Source: Methanococcus voltae
GTDB taxonomy: Archaea > AGJL01 > Methanococci > Methanococcales > Methanococcaceae
Direction: 5' to 3'
Length of the DNA stretch: 64,000 nt
Assembly (NCBI RefSeq): GCF_017875395.1
Contig: NZ_JAGGMO010000002.1
Coordinates: 62,001-126,000, forward strand
Part shown: positions 35,886-46,550 of the stretch, piece by piece
How the letters are laid out: each line of letters opens with the position of its first letter
Position numbering within the stretch: position 1 is the first letter of the stretch
The notes under the pieces: generated by a model
What the model was told of the DNA's origin: nothing
The model's database searches: none
What the model saw: the letters and a program-made list of their open reading frames with translations, nothing else
Translations under genes and position numbers: made by a program

Positions 35886-36935
35886 ATGAACGAAGTGGGT
35901 ATCGTAGGATATGGAAGCCATATACCAAAATACAGAATACAAGTTGAAGAAATCGCTAAAGTTTGGGGAAAAGAAGCTAATGCTATTAAAAGAGGTTTAG
36001 TAGTAAACGAAAAGAGCGTTCCAGGACCAGACGAAGATACAGCTACAATATCAGTAGAAGCTGCAAGAAGAGCACTTGCTAGGGCAAATATTAACCCTGA
36101 AAAGATTGGAGCTATATACGTAGGTAGTGAAAGCCACCCTTACGCAGTTAAACCTACATCAGGTATTGTTGGAGAAGCTATATGTACTACACCAGATTAC
36201 ACAGCAGCAGACTTAGAATTTGCTTGTAAAGCAGGTACTGCAGGTATCCAGATGTGTATGGGTCTCGTAGGTAGCGGAATGATTGAATACGGTTTAGCCG
36301 TAGGTTCAGATACCGCACAAGGTGCTCCAGGTGATGCTTTAGAGTATACTGCAGCAGCAGGTGGTGCAGCTTACATTATCGGTAACAAAAAAAGCGAAAT
36401 TTTAGCAAAATTCAATGGTACATACTCTTTTACAACAGATACGCCAGACTTTTGGAGAAGAGAACATGAGCACTACCCAAAACACGGCGGTAGATTTACA
36501 GGAGAACCAGCTTACTTTAAGCACGTTTTAAACGCAGCTAAAGGAATGTTTGAAAAAATGGGTACAACACCAGCAGATTACGATTACTGTGTATTCCACC
36601 AACCAAACGGTAAATTCTACATTAACGCAGCTAAAAAATTAGGATTCAACCAAGAACAATGGAAATACGGTTTATTAACTCCATACTTAGGAAACACCTA
36701 CTCAGGAGCTGTTCCTTTGGGATTATCAAACATTTTAGACCACGCAAAAGCAGGAGACAGGATTTTTGCGGTTTCATACGGTAGTGGTGCAGGTAGCGAT
36801 GCTTTCGATATTACTGTTACAGACAACATTGCAGGCGCAGCTGAAAAGGCAGTTACAACAGAGACTTTATTGGCACACAAAAAGTACATCGACTATGCTG
36901 TGTACATGAAATACAGAGAAAAAATTAGAATGTAA
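35886..36935 (+). CDS. Hydroxymethylglutaryl-CoA synthase
   Basis: A 349-residue archaeal-type synthase that condenses acetoacetyl-CoA with acetyl-CoA in the mevalonate route to membrane lipids. Key residues are visible: Glu82 ([11 protein letters not shown]), nucleophile Cys114 ([11 protein letters not shown]) and His in [10 protein letters not shown]. In methanogens it forms a channelling complex with the thiolase and DUF35 protein encoded next. The ATG follows GGTGAGTAA. Codon choice is biased toward high expression. Confidence 0.95.
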   Translation: MNEVGIVGYGSHIPKYRIQVEEIAKVWGKEANAIKRGLVVNEKSVPGPDEDTATISVEAARRALARANINPEKIGAIYVGSESHPYAVKPTSGIVGEAICTTPDYTAADLEFACKAGTAGIQMCMGLVGSGMIEYGLAVGSDTAQGAPGDALEYTAAAGGAAYIIGNKKSEILAKFNGTYSFTTDTPDFWRREHEHYPKHGGRFTGEPAYFKHVLNAAKGMFEKMGTTPADYDYCVFHQPNGKFYINAAKKLGFNQEQWKYGLLTPYLGNTYSGAVPLGLSNILDHAKAGDRIFAVSYGSGAGSDAFDITVTDNIAGAAEKAVTTETLLAHKKYIDYAVYMKYREKIRM

Positions 36936-37098
36936 TAATTTTAGGACTTAATCATTAATTTAATAATTATTTAATAATTATTTAATGAGTTATTTACTGA
37001 TTAATTTAAATTGCGGAATGATTGAATAAAATTTGGAAAATTAATAAATTGAATATATAATAAATTAAAAATTAAAAATTAAAAAACCTACCTATTAG

Positions 37099-38286
<1,188 letters not shown>

Positions 38287-38442
38287 TATAATAAAATGGA
38301 AACGGAAAATAATCGGAAAATAATTGGAAAATAGAATATTATTAAAATCAATAATTAATTAATTATTAATTATTTATTAAATACGTATTGAAATGGATAT
38401 TAAATTAAACAACGATATTATAAATAAAAATTTGGTGGAATA

Positions 38443-38835
38443 ATGGTTGTTAGAACTTGGAGACATATGCAAGAACGATATAATTTAATCGGTAAAAAAT
38501 GTAAAACTTGCGGTAACGTATACTTCCCATCAAGAAAAGTATGCCCAGAATGTAGAAGAAAAGGAGAAATGGAAGATATCCAACTCTCAGGTAAAGGTAC
38601 TGTATACACATACTCAATTGTAAGAGCACCACCTAAAGACTTTGAAAAGAACTCACCATACATCGTGGGAATCATTGACTTGGAAGAAGGAACAAAGATA
38701 ACTGGTCAAATCGACTGTGACCTTGACAAAATTGAAATTGGAATGCCTGTACAAACAGAATTCAGAAAAATTAAAGAAGATGGTAAATCAGGCGTAATCA
38801 GCTACGGTTACAAATTTGTACCAACTTCACACTAA
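38443..38835 (+). CDS. DUF35 zinc-ribbon/OB-fold protein of the thiolase-HMG-CoA synthase complex
   Basis: A 130-residue protein with a rubredoxin-like zinc ribbon (Cys20, Cys23, Cys34, Cys37 in CKTCGNVYFPSRKVCPEC) followed by an OB fold. In the methanogen complex known from structural work, the DUF35 protein bridges thiolase and synthase and shapes the shared CoA site. Gene order supports the same role here. Confidence 0.93.
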   Translation: MVVRTWRHMQERYNLIGKKCKTCGNVYFPSRKVCPECRRKGEMEDIQLSGKGTVYTYSIVRAPPKDFEKNSPYIVGIIDLEEGTKITGQIDCDLDKIEIGMPVQTEFRKIKEDGKSGVISYGYKFVPTSH

Positions 38836-39154
38836 ATTATTTTAAATTATTTTAAATTTAATTTTTTTATTTTTAGTTTTATTTTTAGTTTTATTCTTTA
38901 TTTTTTTATTATTTATTTCGATTTTATTCCCATAGTTATACTCATATGTGTGTTTTTGTAGAACTGTTTATATTAGATGACATATTATTTAATAATATCC
39001 ATAATGATTTAAGTTTAAATATTTAAATAATACCAAAGATATTATTAAATAGTAAATTATGGTAAATTGATAAAATATTAAAATAATAAATAAAAAATGG
39101 AATATCATAATAAAATTTCATAAATAATAACTTAATTAGATATAAGGTGAAACT
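38836..39154 (+). terminator. T-rich terminator region, then promoter of the Nbp35 gene
   Basis: After the DUF35 stop come repeated T-tracts to about 38920 (for example TTTTTTTATTTTTAGTTTTA), typical of archaeal transcription termination at the end of the mevalonate cluster. The remainder to 39154 is AT-rich and holds no gene that I can support. Confidence 0.45.
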
Positions 39155-40024
39155 ATGGCAGAAGAATGCAGTGGAAATTGCGACTCTTGTGGACAGAGTT
39201 CAGGATGTTCTGACACCAAAAAGATGATAGAACAACAAAACAAAGTAATTAGAGAAAAAATGGATAAAATAAAACACAAAATAGCTATTGTAAGTGGTAA
39301 AGGTGGAGTTGGTAAATCAACAGTTACGGTAAACCTTGCAGCTACCTTAAACCAAATGGGCTATTCTGTTGGCGTACTTGATGGAGATATTCACGGTCCA
39401 AACATTCCCCAAATGTTAGGTGTCCATGATGTACAACCTACGGGTGATGAAAACGGAATTATGCCAATCGTTACACAACAAGGCATAAAAACAATGTCAA
39501 TTGGCTATTTCTTACCTGACCAAGATTCACCTATCATTTGGAGAGGTCCAAAAGCAAGCGGAGCTATCAAACAGTTTTTAAGCGATGTTTCATGGGGCGA
39601 ACTTGATTTCTTATTAATTGATACACCTCCAGGATCTGGAGATATACAATTAACCACATTACAGTCAATACCAGACATCGATGGTATGGTTATTGTAACA
39701 ACCCCTGAAGAAGTTTCAGTTATGGATGCAAGAAAATCCGTAGGAACTGCGAAAGTTCTTGAAATACCTATCATAGGATTAGTTGAAAACATGAGCGGTT
39801 TCGTATGTCCACACTGTGATGAAGTGGTAGATGTATTTGGAAAAGGTGGGGGAGAAAAAGCAGCAAAAGCTTTAAATGTTAACTTCCTTGGCCCTATCCC
39901 ATTAGATGTAAGAGCAAGAGAGGCTTCAGACAAAGGTATCCCAATGGTTACCTTAGACTGTAAAGCTTCAGAAGAATTTAAAAAGATTGTTGATAAAATC
40001 GTTAAAATAGTTGAAAAACAATAA
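39155..40024 (+). CDS. Mrp/Nbp35 family iron-sulfur carrier ATPase
   Basis: A 289-residue P-loop ATPase that assembles and delivers 4Fe-4S clusters. It has an N-terminal cysteine set (CSGNCDSCGQSSGC, Nbp35-like), the deviant Walker A SGKGGVGKST (about 50-59), GDIHGPNIPQMLGV, and the cluster-binding CPHC near residue 223. The ATG follows GGTGAAACT. It is flanked by unrelated genes. Confidence 0.94.
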   Translation: MAEECSGNCDSCGQSSGCSDTKKMIEQQNKVIREKMDKIKHKIAIVSGKGGVGKSTVTVNLAATLNQMGYSVGVLDGDIHGPNIPQMLGVHDVQPTGDENGIMPIVTQQGIKTMSIGYFLPDQDSPIIWRGPKASGAIKQFLSDVSWGELDFLLIDTPPGSGDIQLTTLQSIPDIDGMVIVTTPEEVSVMDARKSVGTAKVLEIPIIGLVENMSGFVCPHCDEVVDVFGKGGGEKAAKALNVNFLGPIPLDVRAREASDKGIPMVTLDCKASEEFKKIVDKIVKIVEKQ

Positions 40025-40173
40025 TTTCTTTTATTTTTTCATATACTTCTTTTCTTTTAGATATTTTAATTTTATATTTTAGATTTATTTTTATACCTTT
40101 ATGGCTATTGTATATTATACTTAATTTTATGAAATTTTAATTTTATTTTTATTATAATTTATTTGGTGTTATT

Positions 40174-41421
40174 ATGTTGCCTAATTCAAAAGCTACGGAA
40201 ATAATTGATAGATATATAAAAAAATTTTTAGAAATGTTAAAAACTCAGGAAATAAAAGACATATACTCTACTAGACTTTTGGAACTTTCAAAGAATTTAA
40301 TAGGAGAATTAACAAGTACTGAAATAGATATGCTTGTTAAAACGGATGATGGAACTTATACATTAAAATCGGAAGACACTAATGAATTAATGCACTCTAG
40401 AGTCGGCGCGCTTACCGAAGGCATTCAAAAGTTTGCAATCCCTTCAAAAGTAGAAATCAGAGGTAGTTGCAATATGCTAGACCTTTGTAGCGGTATGGGC
40501 TATAATGCGATGGCTTGTCTTTCGAAAAATAAAAATTGCAGTATTGACATGGTTGAAATAAGTAAGGAAACTTTATTTCTTTCCCTATGTTTGGATATTC
40601 CATTAAAAGAGCACGAAATTATCAAAGAGGCATACTTTGAGTTTTTTAAGAATTTTAACGATATTGATATTGATATTGATATTGTAAATATCAAAAATGA
40701 AATTAATTCTAAAAGAAATAGTAAAGGAAATAATGATGGGAATATTCAAGTTTTTAATGACGATGCACGAGTTATATTACAAAAAATGCCCAATAATTAT
40801 TATGATGTAGTTTGTCATGATGCTTTCTCGCCAGCTCGTGATCCTGTGCTTTATACGGTTGAATTTTTAGAATTAATGTATGAAAAACTTAAAGATGGAG
40901 GTATGGTTATTTCGTACTCTTCTTCAATTCCATTTAGGAGTGCTTTGTTTGAAATAGGATATAATGTATATGAAGGCGTTTCTGTGGGTCGTAAAAGAGG
41001 TATTACAATAGCTTTTAAAGGTAAACCTGTTTATCATACCATCTGTAATGATACCAATGTCATTAATGAAGATAATTCGGATAAAAACGACAATGTCAAT
41101 AATAATAATAATAATAATAATAATAATTGTGAACTTCAAAGGATTTCAGAAGTAGATGAAAGACTTATTGCCCTATCGCCTATTGGGATTCCATATCATG
41201 ATGAAAAATTGGATAAAACTTCAGAGGAAATAATTTTCAATAGGGATGTTATTAGAGATGAATTTAAGAATAATTTGTCATTAAAAGGTTATACTGAGTA
41301 TATCTATTCTACAAAACGTATAAAATCCGGTAAAATTGATGAAAAATTATTAAACATTCAAAAAAATTCTAAAAACTCTGTTGAATGTATTAGTTTATTA
41401 AAAAAAGAATTATTTAAATAA
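40174..41421 (+). CDS. MnmC-like (DUF752) SAM-dependent methyltransferase
   Basis: A 415-residue protein. SAM motif I is MLDLCSGMGYNAMACL; the diagnostic DAFSPARDPVLYTVEFL loop matches the MnmC methyltransferase domain, which acts on wobble uridine of tRNA in bacteria. No FAD domain is present. Two low-complexity segments interrupt it: a (DI)n run from a 6-bp DNA repeat near residue 165 and a poly-Asn run near residue 310. The archaeal substrate is unknown, so the tRNA role is by family only. Confidence 0.75.
   Translation: MLPNSKATEIIDRYIKKFLEMLKTQEIKDIYSTRLLELSKNLIGELTSTEIDMLVKTDDGTYTLKSEDTNELMHSRVGALTEGIQKFAIPSKVEIRGSCNMLDLCSGMGYNAMACLSKNKNCSIDMVEISKETLFLSLCLDIPLKEHEIIKEAYFEFFKNFNDIDIDIDIVNIKNEINSKRNSKGNNDGNIQVFNDDARVILQKMPNNYYDVVCHDAFSPARDPVLYTVEFLELMYEKLKDGGMVISYSSSIPFRSALFEIGYNVYEGVSVGRKRGITIAFKGKPVYHTICNDTNVINEDNSDKNDNVNNNNNNNNNNCELQRISEVDERLIALSPIGIPYHDEKLDKTSEEIIFNRDVIRDEFKNNLSLKGYTEYIYSTKRIKSGKIDEKLLNIQKNSKNSVECISLLKKELFK
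40660..40684 (+). repeat. In-frame hexamer repeat (GATATT)n
   Basis: Four copies of GATATT encode alternating Asp-Ile inside the MnmC-like gene. Slippage would change length by two residues without a frameshift. Confidence 0.8.
41098..41127 (+). repeat. In-frame trinucleotide repeat (AAT)n
   Basis: About ten AAT codons in a row encode poly-Asn in the MnmC-like gene, in a linker after the catalytic domain. Confidence 0.85.
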
Positions 41422-41494
41422 ATTATAATTATTATTTTATTATATTCTTTATTATTTTATTATATTATTTTTTATTAGTATTATTATCTTATTA

Positions 41495-42409
41495 CTATCT
41501 AACGTATTTTTCAGTTAATTTATCCATTTTATGTTTTTTAACAATTCTACTGACTTCATTGACCAATAATTGTGTAATATCTTCTTCAGAAACTTTTGAA
41601 AGACCTTCCCATGATGGGCAAGCGTTAACTTCAATTACTTTTAAACCTGTTTCACTTTCTATTAAATCTACGCCCGCGTAGTATAAACCGAGTGCTTCTT
41701 TTGCAGCTAATGCTAACTTACTTATTTCTCGGGTTACTTCGCATTGTTTAGGCGTACCGTTTTGCTTAATATTTGTTATCCAATTGTCAGATTCTCTGTA
41801 CATGGCTGAAACTACTCTATCGCCTATCACAAAAGCCCTAATATCTCGGTAAACGTTGTTTGGATTATTTACAAATCTTTGCATATAAAAAGCAGGGTTC
41901 GACTCTTTAAATGTATTTAACGTATTTAATTTTGTAACGGTAGACCTACCTTTTAATCGGACTAAACCTTGTCCGCCATTTCCAAAAAATGGTTTTAAAA
42001 CACTATCATCAAATTTATCCGAATAAGCCAATATTTTGTTAATATCTTCGGAAATTATAGTTTCTGCTTGAGGTATTTCATTTTTTGCCAATAAAAAAGA
42101 TGTCCTGTACTTATTACCCGAGTCCTGTATTGACTGAGGTGGGTTTATAATAGGTATAAAATGGCTTAAATTTTCTATCATATCGAATCTGTGCATCATC
42201 TCGTCGCCAAATCCAATATTTCTTACAAAAGCACATTCTAAATCGAATAAATTTCTACTGTTATGTTCAAATTTTATGCCTTTTTTTGACAGGGTGTTTA
42301 CTATTTTAGATGGCTTTATAATTATTGGGTCTATATCGTTTTGTTCCAGTTTATTTTTTAATTCGTCAGTTATCCAGTCTCTTTCCTCAGAAATAATGCC
42401 TATTTTCAT
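41495..42409 (-). CDS. RimK-type ATP-grasp glutamate ligase (MptN- or CofF-like)
   Basis: A 304-residue ATP-grasp enzyme. Features include the SGNKYRTSFLLAKNEIPQAET segment (split here from longer runs), the glycine loop KPFFGNGGQGLVRL and metal-binding VIEVNACPSWEG. In methanogens, RimK-like ligases add glutamate to tetrahydromethanopterin (MptN) or to coenzyme F420 (CofF). I lean to MptN from general resemblance but cannot separate them by eye. Start: the ATG at 42409 with GTGTGAT upstream; the GTG nine bases earlier lies in that site. Confidence 0.8.
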   Translation of the reverse strand: MKIGIISEERDWITDELKNKLEQNDIDPIIIKPSKIVNTLSKKGIKFEHNSRNLFDLECAFVRNIGFGDEMMHRFDMIENLSHFIPIINPPQSIQDSGNKYRTSFLLAKNEIPQAETIISEDINKILAYSDKFDDSVLKPFFGNGGQGLVRLKGRSTVTKLNTLNTFKESNPAFYMQRFVNNPNNVYRDIRAFVIGDRVVSAMYRESDNWITNIKQNGTPKQCEVTREISKLALAAKEALGLYYAGVDLIESETGLKVIEVNACPSWEGLSKVSEEDITQLLVNEVSRIVKKHKMDKLTEKYVR

Positions 42410-42704
42410 AAATATCACACATAATCAGGTAATCAGGTAATCAGATATTGATAAGGTTACAATTTTAAATTGTATACTAAATATGGTAAAGTTAAGAATA
42501 AATAGAAACTCATTAGTATCAATAGTATATCTAAAACAAGTTATAAAAAGGTATTTAATCGTATTTTAAAATTAACAGTACATAATTTTATTTAAATAAT
42601 CTTAAAAAATAATAAAAAAAGAGCTAAAAAATAAGAATAAAAAATAAGAATAAAAAAATAATATTAATATTATTTAAATATAGTTAAATATATGTAAATA
42701 TTAA

Positions 42705-43109
42705 TTAATCATCAGTTTCAAGTAATTTACCTGCGTTGTCACCAGGTTTAACACTGTAAATTTCTGTGAATTTGATAACGACTGCTCCTTTTGGTTTTAT
42801 GTGTGGCATTTTTTCAGCCATCCATTTTTTTGTAATTTCAAAGTAGTCTCCTTCTGTAACGTACTCAGCTTTTCCTTTAAACTGTAATGAGCAAGCCCTA
42901 CAATCTACAACATTTATTGCTACGAGCGGGTTTTCCTTAATGTTTGCAATTGTTTTTTTCATGAAATTATCAGAGATAATCAAGGTTTCGTCATCTACGA
43001 TTATATTTGCACCCATTGGCGCTACGTTAGGGATTCCTTCTTTTGAAGCAGTTGCTAAGAATAATAAACCACTTAAAGCTTTTTGCATTTCTTCGTTTAG
43101 TTTTACCAT
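42705..43109 (-). CDS. Pyridoxamine 5'-phosphate oxidase family (FMN-binding split barrel) protein
   Basis: A 134-residue protein with the split-barrel pattern: VFLATASKEGIPNVAPM-like first strands (here LLFLATASKEGIPNVAPMGA) and KTIANIKENPLVAINVVD. Such small methanogen proteins bind FMN or F420; the substrate is unknown. It is monocistronic with a plain AGGGAAAAT leader. Confidence 0.85.
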   Translation of the reverse strand: MVKLNEEMQKALSGLLFLATASKEGIPNVAPMGANIIVDDETLIISDNFMKKTIANIKENPLVAINVVDCRACSLQFKGKAEYVTEGDYFEITKKWMAEKMPHIKPKGAVVIKFTEIYSVKPGDNAGKLLETDD

Positions 43110-43343
43110 ATTTTCCCTCTCGATATTTTTTAGATTAAAACTTTAAAATGTATGTATAGTTTATAGTTTACAACATTTAAATAAGTTTAATATTAAATTT
43201 TTGACATTTACCACGTTTGTGTTATCTAGATACTACATATATCGTGTAATAATATAAAAAAATAAATGATTTAATTTTTTATTTTTTATTTTTTTTAATT
43301 CATTTTTAACTTAATTCTAATTTAATTTTAATTTAATTTTAAT

Positions 43344-44660
43344 TTAATTTTTAAGTTTTGAGAATACTATTTCAAGTATTTTTTCAGCAGAATTTCCACA
43401 TCCAAATGGATTATCCCATTTTTTTATACTACAAATAGCACATTTCTCAGTATCCTTTTCGATTTCTAAACCCAATATTGTAGTTAATCCATTTACCCAT
43501 TTATCGTAATCATAACCAACTATTATATTACTACCAACGTCCACGGTTTCAGGTCTTTCAGTATTTTCACGTATTGTAAGGCAAGGTACGCCCAAAATAC
43601 ATGCTTCCTCTTGTACCCCTCCGCTGTCAGTGAGTATTAATTTAGAATTATTTTCCAATAGTAAAAAGTCCAAATAACCCACTGGTTCTATTATTTGGAT
43701 GTTCGGGTTATTGGATAGCTTTGAAAGTAAGTCATATTCTTTTAATTTCTTGAAAGTTCTAGGGTGAATTGGGAATATGATTTTTGAATAGTTATCTGCT
43801 ATATTGATAACATTTTCAATGATGTTTGATAGCCTATCAAAATAATCAGTGTTTTCCGCCCTATGTAGCGTTAGCAAGAAATAATCAGTGTTTTTTTCAT
43901 TTGTTATGTTTAATAGCGTATTATCAGAGATTTCTGGATTTTCACCCTTCTTCTTAGCTATTTTTAAATTTTGTAAGGTTGCATCAACTATGGTATTACC
44001 TACAACAAAAATTTTATTTTCGTCGATACCTTCATTTAACAGGTTTTGCTTTGCTACGTTTGTTGGCGCAAGTAAAAAGTCGGAAATGTGGTCTGCCATT
44101 ATTCTATTTAATTCTTCAGGCATTGTCCTATCGAAACTTCTTAATCCTGCCTCAACGTGAGCTACTTTTATACCCATTTTTGATGCAGTGATTGCACCTG
44201 CCAACACAGTATTGGTATCCCCTTGTACGAATAAAATGTCAGGCTCTTCCTCAACTAATACTTTTTCAAGTGCTATCATCATACTTCCAGTTTGCTCGCC
44301 GTGTCTTCCCGAACCAATTTTTAAATTATATTTGGACTTTGGCAAATTTAATTCGTCAAAAAATATTTTATCCATATTTTGAGAATAATGTTGATTTGTG
44401 TGGATAATTATATATTCCACCCGAGTACTATCAATATCTAAAATATCTAAGGTATTTTTAGACAAAGCATTATCCTTTTTTTCATTATTTTCGTCAGCAT
44501 CAGCTTTTGAACTATCATGGGATAAATCGTAGCCTGCCATTTTGCTTAATTTTTTTATCCTTTGAAGTTCGTTAACATTCTCTAAATATCGTATTATGGG
44601 CGACATTTTGATAATTTCAGGTCTTGTACCCAACAAAACTGCAATTTTTAACTTATTCAT
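43344..44660 (-). CDS. wecB: UDP-N-acetylglucosamine 2-epimerase
   Basis: A 438-residue enzyme that makes UDP-ManNAc, the substrate of the dehydrogenase at 32840-34444. Conserved features: LLGTRPEIIKMSPII, HTNQHYSQNMD, QGDTNTVLAGA, HVEAGLRSFDRTMPEELNR and LTDSGGVQEEA. An insertion of about 47 charged residues (about 31-77, DSSKADADENNEKKDN) separates the first strand-helix unit from the second; homologues lack it. The two pathway genes are 9 kb apart in opposite orientation. Confidence 0.93.
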   Translation of the reverse strand: MNKLKIAVLLGTRPEIIKMSPIIRYLENVNELQRIKKLSKMAGYDLSHDSSKADADENNEKKDNALSKNTLDILDIDSTRVEYIIIHTNQHYSQNMDKIFFDELNLPKSKYNLKIGSGRHGEQTGSMMIALEKVLVEEEPDILFVQGDTNTVLAGAITASKMGIKVAHVEAGLRSFDRTMPEELNRIMADHISDFLLAPTNVAKQNLLNEGIDENKIFVVGNTIVDATLQNLKIAKKKGENPEISDNTLLNITNEKNTDYFLLTLHRAENTDYFDRLSNIIENVINIADNYSKIIFPIHPRTFKKLKEYDLLSKLSNNPNIQIIEPVGYLDFLLLENNSKLILTDSGGVQEEACILGVPCLTIRENTERPETVDVGSNIIVGYDYDKWVNGLTTILGLEIEKDTEKCAICSIKKWDNPFGCGNSAEKILEIVFSKLKN

Positions 44661-44814
44661 TTTCTTTCCCGCGTTTAATTTTTAATTACTAAAATTTAAG
44701 CTTTTATACTATATATTAGTTATTAAATAGATTTAAAAAACTCAAAATAAGGGATAAGTGACTAAAAAATGAATAAAAAATGGATGAAATAATAAAAGTA
44801 TGTCATATTTAAAG

Positions 44815-44936
44815 ATAAAAATAAAATAAAAATAAAATAAAATAAAAATAAAATAAAATAAAAATAAAAAAAATAACTAAATAACTAAATAACTAAAAGA
44901 ATAAAAAAATTAAAAAAATAAAAAATTAATCATTTT
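44815..44936 (-). terminator. U-rich terminator and AT repeats after the pilin-like gene
   Basis: On the minus strand this region is a chain of T-tracts (plus strand AAAATAAAATAAAAATAAAA, then ATAACTAA repeated about three times at 44872-44896). It directly follows the stop of the minus-strand pilin-like gene. Confidence 0.45.
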
Positions 44937-45605
44937 TTATGTATAGTATGGGAAGTCCGTAGTATCGCTTTGCATATCTGTACTAATCGAATAGCCACCT
45001 TCTGTTTTTGAGATTGTTACCTCAAAAGGTTTGGAAGATGTAGTGTCTACGATATTTGTTCTTTTGTTAGACTTAGGGGCCGGCGTTATCGAATGATATT
45101 TCCCGTTTTTATCATCGATATCTGCAGTTATAGAGCCACTATTTAATTTTAAAGTTAATGCGTCGCCAATAGGTAATCTTTTTACAACTGAATTCCCATT
45201 TTTAATAAATAATTCATTTGTATTAGGGTTAATCATGTAATCCCACTCATTTGAACTACCGTTTCTTAGCCTAAATAGATAGTTACCGTTACTTTTTTTA
45301 GTAAGAGGGCATTCTTTAAAGGATAAATTACTGCCAAAAGCGGGGGGATATTTTGAACGGTCGTGTACATATTGTCCTTTTCCCGTATCATTAGTTACTG
45401 TAAGTACGGAACTTGAAGATTCATTGTCTTCATTTTTTAAATCGGAAAGAGGATCATTGAAGCATTTACTAGCCTCACCCACCGAATTTCCAGTATCTTT
45501 TACAAAGGATAGGGACGAATACCCAACCACAGCTCCGACAACTATTGCTGCACATATTGCTATGGCCAACTCCATCGATAATTGTCCTTTTTTAGTTTTT
45601 AACAT
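44937..45605 (-). CDS. Class III signal peptide (type IV pilin-like) protein
   Basis: A 222-residue secreted subunit. The start MLKTKKGQLSMELAIAICAA is a class III signal peptide: the basic segment is cut before Gln by the EppA peptidase, leaving QxSxE and a hydrophobic helix that packs in a pilus core. The rest is a beta-rich extracellular domain with two cysteines. I chose the ATG at 45605, which has GAGGGAT upstream, over one 15 bases earlier without a site. It is not near other pilin genes here. It could be a minor pilin or adhesin. Confidence 0.88.
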   Translation of the reverse strand: MLKTKKGQLSMELAIAICAAIVVGAVVGYSSLSFVKDTGNSVGEASKCFNDPLSDLKNEDNESSSSVLTVTNDTGKGQYVHDRSKYPPAFGSNLSFKECPLTKKSNGNYLFRLRNGSSNEWDYMINPNTNELFIKNGNSVVKRLPIGDALTLKLNSGSITADIDDKNGKYHSITPAPKSNKRTNIVDTTSSKPFEVTISKTEGGYSISTDMQSDTTDFPYYT

Positions 45606-45838
45606 ACATAAATCCCTCATTATATGTCATATTTAATAACCTAATAATTATTAAATATATTTATTGCCCATTATATTATATAAAACCTTAATAACCAATC
45701 TTGTCTAAAATAACCTGAAAAATTTAAAATAAATGTGGACAAATAATTAAATGTAATAAAAAGTAGTAAAAAAGAGTAAAAAAGATAATAAATATTAGAA
45801 ATAGATTAAAATGATTAAATAAAATAAAAATATATTTA
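45606..45838. other. AT-rich intergenic region
   Basis: Between ilvN and the pilin-like gene, apart from the decamer array that follows, only AT-rich DNA is seen; it includes the pilin-like gene's promoter region. Confidence 0.4.
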
Positions 45839-45938
45839 TTTCTTATTATTTCTTATTATTTCTTATTATTTCTTATTATTTCTTATTATTTCTTATTATT
45901 TCTTATTATTTCTTATTATTTCTTATTATTTCTTATTA
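45839..45938. repeat. Decamer tandem array (TTTCTTATTA)n overlapping the ilvN stop
   Basis: About ten nearly perfect copies of a 10-bp unit fill 45839-45938. The last 13 bases lie inside ilvN and encode its final residues (NKK) and stop. Because 10 is not a multiple of 3, gain or loss of a unit inside the gene would alter the tail, although TAA occurs in each unit on the coding strand. Confidence 0.95.
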
Positions 45939-46435
45939 GATTTTAAAATTTTAGAACCCCTCATTAAAGCAGTTAACCCAGTCCTTGCAACTTCTTTAAT
46001 GCCCAAAGGTCTTACCAAATCTAAAAATGCGTTTATTTTAGATTCATCGCCCGTAATTTCCACAGTTATAGTCTCAGCACTTAAATCAACGATACTACCC
46101 CTAAAAATATTTGCATACTGCGTAATTTGGGATTTACCGCTTTCGGTAGGTGCATGAATTTTTACGATACACAATTCTCTTTCCACGTAATTATTGTGTT
46201 TCAAATCCTTTACTTTAACAACTTCAACCAATTTGTTTAATTGTTTTAAAACTTGCTCTAAATGAGTATCGTCGCCTTTTACAACAATTGTCATCCTTGC
46301 GATATCGGGATTTTCCGTTGTACCAACAGTTATGCTCGAAATGTTAAACCATCTTCTTGCAAAAAGTCCAGAAATCCTTTGTAGGACACTCGGTTTATGG
46401 AGAACCAAAACCGTAATAATATGCCTTTTATCCAT
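45926..46435 (-). CDS. ilvN: Acetolactate synthase small (regulatory) subunit
   Basis: A 169-residue subunit with an ACT domain ([32 protein letters not shown]) that senses valine, and a C-terminal domain ([12 protein letters not shown]) that touches IlvB. Start: the ATG at 46435 after GGTGG; a longer reading adds seven residues through that site. It follows ilvB by 115 bases, in the usual order. Its stop codon lies in a decamer repeat array. Confidence 0.94.
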   Translation of the reverse strand: MDKRHIITVLVLHKPSVLQRISGLFARRWFNISSITVGTTENPDIARMTIVVKGDDTHLEQVLKQLNKLVEVVKVKDLKHNNYVERELCIVKIHAPTESGKSQITQYANIFRGSIVDLSAETITVEITGDESKINAFLDLVRPLGIKEVARTGLTALMRGSKILKSNKK

Positions 46436-46550
46436 GATTACCACCGTAAAACTCAAATTTAAACTTAATTATATATGTTGATAACGCTTAATTTTTAATT
46501 CTTTTTTAGTTTTTTTAATTTTTCTTTTCTTAATTCGTTTTTCAGTTATT

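Noticed and set aside
45839-45938. Repeat array that could be mistaken for a CRISPR
   Set aside because: Units are 10 bp, contiguous and without spacers; no cas genes are in the window.
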